Below the pieces are notes generated by a model. It searched no databases and was not told where the DNA came from. It was given only the letters and a program-made list of their open reading frames with translations. The translations under genes and the position numbers were made by a program. Below, one piece after another: positions 19,101-24,861 of a stretch of 61,032 bases of DNA (its first letter is position 1; each line of letters begins with the position of its first letter). This DNA is from Candidatus Fimenecus excrementigallinarum (GTDB lineage: Bacteria > Bacillota > Clostridia > Oscillospirales > Acutalibacteraceae). The DNA lies in NCBI GenBank assembly GCA_018714805.1, contig DVMW01000001.1, positions 1 to 61,032 of the forward strand, read 5' to 3'.

Positions 19101-19658
19101 GACGGCAGCACGGTCTCCCTGCTTGCGATTGTGACGGGCGTTAAGCGCAAGACGACCCGCAATGACGACACCATGGCGTTCGTTACCGTCGAGGACCTGT
19201 ACGGCAGCATCGAGCTTCTGGTTTTTCCGAAGGTCTATGCCCAGTACTCGCATTTGCTGACGCCGGGGAGCGTAATTTATGTACGCGGCCGGCTGTCCTT
19301 GCGGGAGGACGAAAGCCCGAAGGTTTTGCCCGACCGCATTGCGCTGCCGCCCGAGCACCCCGGCGAGGGCGCGCAAAAGGAAGCGCCGAAGGCGAAAGCG
19401 GACGGCCCCGATTCGGAAAAAATCGAAATTCCGGCGCAGATTCGGGAGGGGCTGTATCTGCTTATCGATACCATGGGCAGCCCGCGGGACAAAAAGGTTA
19501 AAAACCTGCTGTCCATTTTTGACGGACAGATTCCGGTCTATCTTTGCTACGGCGACACGCGCAAAAAGTTTGTGACTTCGCGCGGCGTCCAGCTGTGCGA
19601 CCCGCTGCTGGCCGAATTGCAGCGGCTTCTCGGAAAACGCGGCGTGCTGCTTCGCTGA
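16134..19658 (+). CDS. dnaE: DNA polymerase III alpha subunit DnaE
   Basis: C-family replicative polymerase. 1174 residues: an N-terminal PHP domain (HLHLHTQYSLLDG, MTDHGNMYG), polymerase core with catalytic aspartates in MPDIDVDF and the PGRGSGAGSL loop, helix-hairpin-helix, OB fold and a C-terminal domain. PHP metal ligands look intact. Clostridia normally also carry PolC, so this would be the second, lesion-tolerant or lagging-strand polymerase. It starts 18 bases after lysA with GGGAG as ribosome site. Confidence 0.96.
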   Translation: MAFAHLHLHTQYSLLDGACRLGELCAAAKELGMTSVAMTDHGNMYGAVEFYKAAHDAGIKPILGCEVYVAPRRLTDKVHGPDSERYHLVLLCENETGYRNLIHMVSRAWVDGFYVRPRVDKELLEAHHEGLIALSACLAGEIPRLLSSGDYEGAKQTALWYDRVFGRGNFYLEMQDHGLPEQQAILPKLMQLSRETGIPTVATNDVHYIRPSDAKTQKVLICIQTNHTIDEDTGLEFSTDEFYLKSEAEMRERFSFAPEAVDNTAKIAERCCVTFEFGKTKLPRFEVPNGEDHFSYFKRQCEAGLQRVCGGEPPAAYNERLSYELSVIREMGYVDYFLIVADFIAYAKSRGIPVGPGRGSGAGSLAAYCMGITGVDPIRYSLIFERFLNPERVSMPDIDVDFCYERREEVIDYVIRKYGADHVAQIVTFGTMAARAAVRDVGRALGIPYATVDGVSKQIPHELGITIDKALQKNPELRGMYDRDEKIRELLDTAKRVEGMPRHASTHAAGVVITDRPVSEYVPLARNDEAVVTQFTMTAIEELGLLKMDFLGLRTLTVIHDAEQMIREKEPDFDIEKIPLTDDATYRMFSKGQTLGVFQCESAGLRSVLTRLRPQSLEDIIAVISLYRPGPMDSIDDYIANRHDPQRIRYKTPLLKPILDVTYGCLIYQEQVMEVFRSLAGYSFGRADIVRRAMSKKKHKVMEEERHNFIYGLKNADGSTACCGCIANGIDERTANSIFDDMSSFASYAFNKSHSTAYAIVAYRTAYLKCHYPGEFMAALLTSILDDADKIALYIGDCLRLGLRTLPPDVNRSAHAFTPEGRGIRFGLLAIKNLGKGFIASILEERANNGPFTEFYDFCKRLYGKEFNKRAVEGLIKSGALDGLDLNRREMLQNLPAVTASIEAENRRNLEGQLDLFSIGQAHPVSHAPEYVRCAEFPQQELLQMEKETTGLYLSGHPMAAYADRAGQLGAASVAELLEAGEEPGAKYRDGSTVSLLAIVTGVKRKTTRNDDTMAFVTVEDLYGSIELLVFPKVYAQYSHLLTPGSVIYVRGRLSLREDESPKVLPDRIALPPEHPGEGAQKEAPKAKADGPDSEKIEIPAQIREGLYLLIDTMGSPRDKKVKNLLSIFDGQIPVYLCYGDTRKKFVTSRGVQLCDPLLAELQRLLGKRGVLLR

Positions 19659-19688
19659 GGCGGTTTGTCGAAAATTTAACGGGAACAC

Positions 19689-19716
19689 TTGACAACGGCG
19701 CGGATTCGTGTATTAT
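19689..19716 (+). promoter_or_regulatory. Promoter and leader of pfkA
   Basis: TTGACA (19689-19694), 16-base spacer, TATTAT (19711-19716). The leader of about 105 bases holds small hairpins, for example AAGCGC (19743-19748) pairing with GCGCTT (19757-19762) and GGGC/GCCC near 19780; none resembles a known riboswitch. Confidence 0.7.
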
Positions 19717-19829
19717 AGAATAACTCGCCTGCGGGCGGGCAAAAGCGCATTGTTCGGCGCTTGCTTCTTGGTAAAAAGGGGCTTTGGCCCGTTTCCATTT
19801 TCTTTTACAGAATTTTGAGGTGACGAAAG

Positions 19830-20792
19830 ATGAAGACGATTGGTGTTTTGACAAGCGGCGGCGACGCGCCGGGCATGAACGCGGCTATTCGCGCGGTTGT
19901 CCGCGCGGGCTGTGAAAGCGGCTTCCGCGTGATGGGTATCCGCCGCGGCTACAACGGCCTGATGTACGGGGATATGTACGAGATGAACCTGCGCAGCGTC
20001 TCCAACATCATCAATCGCGGTGGCACTATCCTGTATTCCGCCCGCAGCCCCGAATTCAAGACGGAGGAGGGTATGCAGAAGGCGATTGCCGTCTGCAAGG
20101 AGGTCGACATGGTCGGCATCGTCGTCATCGGCGGCGACGGCTCCTTCCGCGGCGCGCGCGACCTCTCGCTGCGCGGCATCCCGTGCGTCGGCGTGCCCGG
20201 CACGATTGACAACGACATCGCCTGCTGCGACTATACGATTGGCTACGACACCGCCATGAACACGGTTATGGAAATGGTCGACCGCCTGCGCGACACGTCC
20301 GAATCGCACGACCGCTGCTCGGTCGTCGAGGTTATGGGCCGCCGCGCCGGGTATATTGCGCTCAATTCCGGCATTGCCTGCGGGGCGACGACCATCCTTA
20401 TCCCCGAGGTTCCGTTTGATTTTGAACGCGACGTCATTGAACGGATGCGCCGCACGCAGAAAACCGGCAAGCGGCATTTCATCATCATTGTGGCGGAGGG
20501 CGTCGGCGGCGTGCAGGAAATGTCCGACCGCATCCAGCGCGAAACGGGCGTGGAATCCCGCGCAACGGTGCTCGGCCACGTGCAGCGCGGCGGCTCGCCG
20601 ACGGTGCGCGACCGCGTCGCGGGCAGCCAGATGGGCTACCGCGCCGTGGAGCTTCTGAAGTCCGGTACGGGCAACCGCGTTGTCGCCATGCAGAAGGACG
20701 CGATTGTCGACTACGATATTTTTGAGGCGCTGAACATGGAAAAGTCCATTGACCTGGATTTGTACCGCCTTGCGCACGAGATTTCCATCTGA
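19830..20792 (+). CDS. pfkA: ATP-dependent 6-phosphofructokinase
   Basis: Phosphorylates fructose 6-phosphate in glycolysis. 320 residues: LTSGGDAPGMNAAIRAVVR, the ATP-site GGDGS, and PGTIDNDI with catalytic Asp. The glycine in GGDG and in PGTIDND (rather than Asp and Lys) marks the ATP-dependent and not the pyrophosphate-dependent form. The stop overlaps the next gene by one base. Clear ribosome site GAGGTGACGAAAG. Confidence 0.96.
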   Translation: MKTIGVLTSGGDAPGMNAAIRAVVRAGCESGFRVMGIRRGYNGLMYGDMYEMNLRSVSNIINRGGTILYSARSPEFKTEEGMQKAIAVCKEVDMVGIVVIGGDGSFRGARDLSLRGIPCVGVPGTIDNDIACCDYTIGYDTAMNTVMEMVDRLRDTSESHDRCSVVEVMGRRAGYIALNSGIACGATTILIPEVPFDFERDVIERMRRTQKTGKRHFIIIVAEGVGGVQEMSDRIQRETGVESRATVLGHVQRGGSPTVRDRVAGSQMGYRAVELLKSGTGNRVVAMQKDAIVDYDIFEALNMEKSIDLDLYRLAHEISI

Positions 20793-21298
20793 TGCGAAAC
20801 ATTGTCCTGATTGGTATGCCCGCCAGCGGCAAAAGCACCGTCGGGGTGCTGCTTGCCAAAACCCTCGGCGTCGGCTTCTGCGATACGGATTTGTGCATCC
20901 AGCAGCGCGCGGGGCGGCTTTTGCAGGATATCATCGACACAGACGGCATTGAGGCCTTTCTGGATGCGGAGCGCGACGCCGTTTTGGCGCTTACCTGCAC
21001 GAATACGGTCATTGCAACGGGCGGCAGCGTCGTCTTTCGGGACGCCGCCATGCAAAAGCTGAAATCGGACGGCGTGGTTGTTTTTTTGGACGTTCCGCTT
21101 CCGGAGGTGCAAAAGCGGCTGCGAAACATCAAAACGCGCGGCGTGGCGGCCAAAAAAGGCGAAAGCGTGGAGGAAATTTACCGCGAACGCCTGCCGCTTT
21201 ATAAGCGGTATGCGGACCTGACGGTTTCGTGCGCGGCGCATACGCCCGAGCAGTCCGTCCGGCGGATTCTGGACGCTTTGCAAAACACGCGGGTATAA
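20792..21298 (+). CDS. Shikimate kinase-like P-loop kinase (substrate residues altered)
   Basis: 168 residues. Walker A GMPASGKSTVG, FCDTDL (Mg/shikimate Asp), a LID-like IKTRG and RLPLYKRYADLTV all fit shikimate kinase. However, the shikimate-binding FRxxE is FLDAE here, so the Arg that holds the substrate carboxylate is missing, and the GGG loop is ATGGSV. Relatives with these changes in clostridia are usually named shikimate kinase. It is coupled to pfkA through a one-base overlap (TGATG), an unusual partner for an aromatic pathway gene. It may still phosphorylate shikimate, or a different small alcohol. Confidence 0.7.
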   Translation: MRNIVLIGMPASGKSTVGVLLAKTLGVGFCDTDLCIQQRAGRLLQDIIDTDGIEAFLDAERDAVLALTCTNTVIATGGSVVFRDAAMQKLKSDGVVVFLDVPLPEVQKRLRNIKTRGVAAKKGESVEEIYRERLPLYKRYADLTVSCAAHTPEQSVRRILDALQNTRV

Positions 21299-21320
21299 AA
21301 TGCAAATTTTTGCAAAACTT

Positions 21321-21363
21321 AGGCTTTACGGCGAACGGAAAGTTTCACCGTAAAGCCTTTTTT
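21321..21363 (+). terminator. Intrinsic terminator after the pfkA operon
   Basis: An 11-base-pair stem (21321-21331 with 21348-21358), a 16-base loop and a T run. Confidence 0.85.
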
Positions 21364-21372
21364 ATTCCGTCT

Positions 21373-21400
21373 CATAAATCGGCGCGCACGGCATATAGTA
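21373..21400 (+). promoter_or_regulatory. Candidate sporulation-sigma promoter of spoIVB
   Basis: CATATAGTA at 21392-21400 resembles the CATA-type -10 of sporulation sigma factors, with CATA at 21373-21376 15 bases upstream as a possible -35. No good sigma-A pair is seen in the gap. The predicted leader would be about 30 bases. Confidence 0.4.
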
Positions 21401-21436
21401 AGACCGCGGCCGAAAGGTCGTACACGGAGGTGAATC

Positions 21437-22675
21437 ATGAAAAAGCTGTTTCGTTTTTTCAGCGCCTTTGGCCTGTGCGTCGCCTCTGTGGTCTTTGCGG
21501 TCGTGCTGTTCGGCGAGCTCACCATCCCAGACAGCATCCGGCTTATGGAAAACGAGGAGATTCATGTCAACGGCATTTTTTCGTGCAAGAGTACGCCGGA
21601 AGCCGGAGACGCTTCCGCGGCCTCGGTCGCTTCGGTCTCCCCGGAAGACGCCGGACGCTATACGGTCGAGTTTTCCGTCCTGGACGCAATTCCGGTCAAA
21701 TCCTCGGTTGTCACGGTCAGCAAGCGGCAGTATGTTGTGCCGAGCGGTGAAATTTTCGGCGTGAAAATTTACACGGACGGCGTGCTGGTCGTCGGCATGG
21801 ACGATGTGTTCACGGCCGACGGCGCCGTAAACCCGGCCAAGGAGGCGGGCCTGCAAATCGGCGACGCCATCCTTGCGGTAAACGGCGCGCAGGTCGATTC
21901 GGTAGACGCGCTCACAAAAGCGCTGCACGCCGGCGGCGAAACGGTACGCCTGGAGGTCCGCCGGGAAGCGGAGACCTTCTCAGCCGAGCTGCGCCTTGCG
22001 CTTTCCCAGAACGACGGCGCTTATAAAGCCGGCCTTTGGGTGCGCGACAGCACGGCCGGCGTCGGTACGCTGACCTTCTATGACCCGTCAACCGGCCTGT
22101 TCGGCGGTCTCGGACACGCCATCTGCGACCTTGATACCGGAACGGTCATGCCGCTGAAAAGCGGCGTCGCCGTGGAAACGGTCGTCAGCGGCTGCTACAA
22201 AGGCGGCGCCGGCGTGACCGGGGAGCTGTGCGGTGTGTTCCAGGACAAAACGCTCGGCAGTCTGTATGCAAACTGCGGCGCCGGCGTGTTCGGCACGCTG
22301 GAGGTGTACGACGCCAATGCCCGCGCCCTGCCTGTCGCCGCGAAGAACGAGGTGCAGGAAGGCCCCGCACAGATTCTTTCGACGGTCGACGACGGGGGCG
22401 TCCAAATGTATGACGTAGAGATTCGGAAGGTTTACCTGAATTCTGATGAGAACGGTAAAAGCATGGTCTTGGAAGTCACGGACCCGCAGCTTATTGCAAA
22501 GACCGGCGGGATTATCCAGGGCATGAGCGGCAGTCCCATCCTTCAAAACGGGATGCTCGTCGGCGCGGTCACGCACGTGTTCGTCCACGATTCGCTGCAG
22601 GGGTACGGCATATTCGCCGAAACCATGCTCGAGGCGGCGAACAAGGTGCCGGCCGCACAAAAGCAGGCGTCTTAG
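21437..22675 (+). CDS. spoIVB: SpoIVB sporulation signalling peptidase
   Basis: Serine peptidase (S55 family) secreted across the inner forespore membrane, where it triggers pro-sigma-K processing. 412 residues: an N-terminal membrane segment (about 8-27), a PDZ domain at about 120-185 (AGLQIGDAILAVNGAQV), and the peptidase domain with GLGHAICD (His) and IIQGMSGSPI (catalytic Ser). The start has GGAGGTGAATC before the ATG. It precedes spo0A as in most endospore formers. The length fits the family (about 420). Confidence 0.95.
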   Translation: MKKLFRFFSAFGLCVASVVFAVVLFGELTIPDSIRLMENEEIHVNGIFSCKSTPEAGDASAASVASVSPEDAGRYTVEFSVLDAIPVKSSVVTVSKRQYVVPSGEIFGVKIYTDGVLVVGMDDVFTADGAVNPAKEAGLQIGDAILAVNGAQVDSVDALTKALHAGGETVRLEVRREAETFSAELRLALSQNDGAYKAGLWVRDSTAGVGTLTFYDPSTGLFGGLGHAICDLDTGTVMPLKSGVAVETVVSGCYKGGAGVTGELCGVFQDKTLGSLYANCGAGVFGTLEVYDANARALPVAAKNEVQEGPAQILSTVDDGGVQMYDVEIRKVYLNSDENGKSMVLEVTDPQLIAKTGGIIQGMSGSPILQNGMLVGAVTHVFVHDSLQGYGIFAETMLEAANKVPAAQKQAS

Positions 22676-22691
22676 CACAGGCAGATAAAGG

Positions 22692-22725
22692 GGCGTGCGC
22701 GGTTTTCTGCGCGCGCCTCGTTTTT
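22692..22725 (+). terminator. Intrinsic terminator of spoIVB
   Basis: A 9-base-pair GC-rich stem (22692-22700 with 22709-22717, one G-U pair) followed by TCGTTTTT. Confidence 0.75.
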
Positions 22726-22831
22726 GCGCGCAAAAACCCGATGTAAAAAATGCCGGCAGGCGGTTCAATCCGAAAGCTTGCGGTGCGGTTCGCGGGGAAC
22801 CGCGCCGATATACGGCCTTCTTCTGTTTGCC

Positions 22832-22863
22832 GTAGAAAATTTGCAGGAATCGCAAATTTCTAC
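22832..22863. repeat. Inverted repeat touching the spo0A -35 box
   Basis: GTAGAAAATTTGC (22832-22844) and GCAAATTTCTAC (22852-22863) are complementary over 12 pairs with one bulged A, around a 7-base centre. It ends one base before the -35 box. It could be an operator; an RNA role is unlikely because it lies upstream of the predicted transcript start. Confidence 0.7.
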
Positions 22864-22892
22864 TTGCCAAATAATTACAGATATGGTAAAAT
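22864..22892 (+). promoter_or_regulatory. Sigma-A-type promoter of spo0A
   Basis: TTGCCA (22864-22869), 17-base spacer ending TGG, TAAAAT (22887-22892). A strong AGGAGG follows at 22910-22915. No convincing sigma-H pair was found. Confidence 0.7.
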
Positions 22893-22924
22893 ATGGCAGA
22901 TTCAAAAACAGGAGGTTGTTTTCA

Positions 22925-23701
22925 TTGGAAAAGACGCGAAAGGTATTGTTTACGGAAGAACCGGACGCCTTCGGGCAAAGCTGCACACAGGCGCTGCGGG
23001 GCCTCGGCTTTACGGTTAAGACCATCCCGAAAAACGGGTCGGAGGTTTTGCGGCTCTTAAAAGAGGAGCAGCCGGACGCGCTGGTGCTCGACGCAATCTT
23101 AGCTTCGGTGGACGCGCTCGGGGTGCTCGCGCAGCTGAAAAAGGAGCCGCTGAAGAAGCGGCCGGTTGTCGTGGTTGTTTCGGGCGTGGACAATCCGCGC
23201 TTTGAAAATGAAGTGATGCTTGCGGGCGCGGATTACTATTTCCTGAAGCCGTTCGACGTGCGGGTGCTGGCGCAGCGCGTCGCGATGCTTCTCAACTGGC
23301 AGGAGACCAGCCGCGTGCCCGACGCGGCAGCCGGACAAATCACGGATTCGCAGCTCGAGGTGCTCATCAGCGACATCATGCGCCAAATCGGCGTGCCGGC
23401 GCATATCAAGGGCTACCAGTATTTGCGCGAAGCGATTATGCTTTCCGTGCGGGACGCGGAAATGATGAATTCCGTTACCAAGGTTTTGTACCCGACGGTT
23501 GCCAAACGGTTTTCCACAACCTCCTCGCGGGTCGAGCGCGCCATTCGCCATGCCATTGAGGTCGCCTGGGACCGCGGCGACGTCGACGTGCTCAGCTCGT
23601 ATTTCGGCTATACCATCCAAAACGCCCGCGGCAAGCCGACGAACTCGGAATTTATCGCCATGATTAGCGACAAAATGCGCCTGCAGCTGAAAATTGCCTG
23701 A
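22925..23701 (+). CDS. spo0A: Sporulation master regulator Spo0A, divergent receiver
   Basis: Response regulator that commits the cell to sporulation. 258 residues from a TTG start, chosen because AGGAGG is 9 bases upstream; the frame is open further upstream but without a ribosome site. Receiver domain 1-120: phosphoacceptor Asp56 (LVLDAIL) and Lys108 (FLKPFD) are kept, but the acidic pair is Glu11-Glu12 in place of Asp-Asp, the switch residue is Ser86 and the usual MP after the Asp is LA. The C-terminal DNA-binding domain is highly conserved ([25 protein letters not shown]). Identity is certain from the latter; phosphorylation chemistry may be altered. Confidence 0.95.
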   Translation: MEKTRKVLFTEEPDAFGQSCTQALRGLGFTVKTIPKNGSEVLRLLKEEQPDALVLDAILASVDALGVLAQLKKEPLKKRPVVVVVSGVDNPRFENEVMLAGADYYFLKPFDVRVLAQRVAMLLNWQETSRVPDAAAGQITDSQLEVLISDIMRQIGVPAHIKGYQYLREAIMLSVRDAEMMNSVTKVLYPTVAKRFSTTSSRVERAIRHAIEVAWDRGDVDVLSSYFGYTIQNARGKPTNSEFIAMISDKMRLQLKIA

Positions 23702-23709
23702 AAACGGAA

Positions 23710-23745
23710 ACGGACCCGCACCGCAAGGGTACGGGTCCGTTTTTT
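23710..23745. terminator. Bidirectional terminator between spo0A and dusB
   Basis: A 9-base-pair stem (23710-23718 with 23732-23740) followed by TTTTTT on the plus strand. On the minus strand it lies right after the dusB stop and is followed by TTTCCGTTTT. Confidence 0.8.
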
Positions 23746-23751
23746 ATTTGT

Positions 23752-24729
23752 TCAGCCGTTTTCCTGCGCTATGGATTCGGCTATGCGCTCGAGCTGCGCC
23801 ACGCTCTCCAGCTGGGAAAGCTCGCGCCGGTAGGCCGCCGCGCCGCGGATGCCCTTGACGTACCAGGCGGCGTGCTTGCGCGCCTCCCGGATGCCGACGC
23901 GCTCGCCCTTGTACTGGCAGATTTTGCGCACGTGCGCGCACATGACGCGCATACGTTCCTTTGCGTCGGGCGCGTCCGGCGTTGTGCCGTCCGTTAAATA
24001 GGCGGAGATTTGCCGAAAGACCCAGGGGCTCCCGAGCGCGCCGCGCCCGACCAGCAGAAAGTCGCAGCCGGTTTGTTCGAGCATCCGCTTCGCCGAGGGT
24101 CCGTCCACAATATCGCCGTTGCCGATTACGGGGATGGCGACGGCCTGCTTGACGGCGGCGATGCTGTCAAAAAGCACCGGCGGGGCATACATCTGCGCGC
24201 GCGTCCGCCCGTGTACGGTGATGGCCGCCGCGCCGGCGGCTTCGGCGCGCTTCGCCATATCCACGGCGTTCAGGCTGCTCTCGTCCCAGCCCGCGCGAAT
24301 CTTGACGGTTACCGGCACGCGCTCTGCCGCGTGCACGACGGCGCGGACAATCCGCTCTGCCAGCGCCGGGTCGCGCATGAGCGCGGCGCCGCCGCCGTTG
24401 CCCGCGATTTTCGGGGCGGGGCAGCCCATGTTGATGTCAATAAACTGCGGGTCGCTTTGCAGGACCATGCGGACGCTCTCGGCCATCACGACCGGGTCCG
24501 AGCCGAAAATCTGCACGCCGGCCGGCCTTTCCTCGTCGGACAGGCGCATCAGGGCTTTGGATTTGCGGTCACCCATGGAAAGGCCCTTGGCGCTGACCAT
24601 TTCTGAAACCGTATACGCTGCGCCGTAGGCTCTGCAAAGCTCCCGGAACGCCCGGTCCGCCACCCCCGCCATCGGTGCAAGCGCGGCAAACCCTTCCACT
24701 TGCAAGCTGCCAATCTGCATATGCCCCAT
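23752..24729 (-). CDS. dusB: tRNA-dihydrouridine synthase (DusB family)
   Basis: FMN enzyme reducing uridine in the tRNA D-loop. 325 residues: LAPMAGVADRAFR, the active-site Cys segment DINMGCPAPKI, AITVHGRTRAQMY, and VIGNGDIVDG for FMN phosphate. Convergent with spo0A, divergent from polA. The ATG at 24729 is preceded by GGGAG; a second ATG three codons on (24720) is also possible. Upstream extension to 24804 would start before the promoter. Confidence 0.93.
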   Translation of the reverse strand: MGHMQIGSLQVEGFAALAPMAGVADRAFRELCRAYGAAYTVSEMVSAKGLSMGDRKSKALMRLSDEERPAGVQIFGSDPVVMAESVRMVLQSDPQFIDINMGCPAPKIAGNGGGAALMRDPALAERIVRAVVHAAERVPVTVKIRAGWDESSLNAVDMAKRAEAAGAAAITVHGRTRAQMYAPPVLFDSIAAVKQAVAIPVIGNGDIVDGPSAKRMLEQTGCDFLLVGRGALGSPWVFRQISAYLTDGTTPDAPDAKERMRVMCAHVRKICQYKGERVGIREARKHAAWYVKGIRGAAAYRRELSQLESVAQLERIAESIAQENG

Positions 24730-24757
24730 CCGCTCCCTGCGTAGTTTTTGCACCAGC

Positions 24758-24786
24758 AGTATACCACACTTTATTTTTCCGCACAA
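24758..24786 (-). promoter_or_regulatory. Promoter of dusB
   Basis: Minus strand TTGTGC (24786-24781), 17-base spacer ending TGG, TATACT (24763-24758). Confidence 0.7.
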
Positions 24787-24798
24787 CCGAAAAATCCC

Positions 24799-24827
24799 GT
24801 GCATTTCGCCGGCAGGTATGGTATATT
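24799..24827 (+). promoter_or_regulatory. Probable extended -10 promoter of polA
   Basis: TGG-TATATT (-10 at 24822-24827) with a poor -35 (GTGCAT, 24799-24804). It is back to back with the dusB promoter. Confidence 0.55.
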
Positions 24828-24861
24828 AAAAGAGAATGAAACGCAGCTGGGAGGGCTTTCT

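Noticed and set aside
19720-19829. Riboswitch or attenuator in the pfkA leader
   Set aside because: Hairpins are short, and no known aptamer core or terminator-antiterminator pair could be traced.
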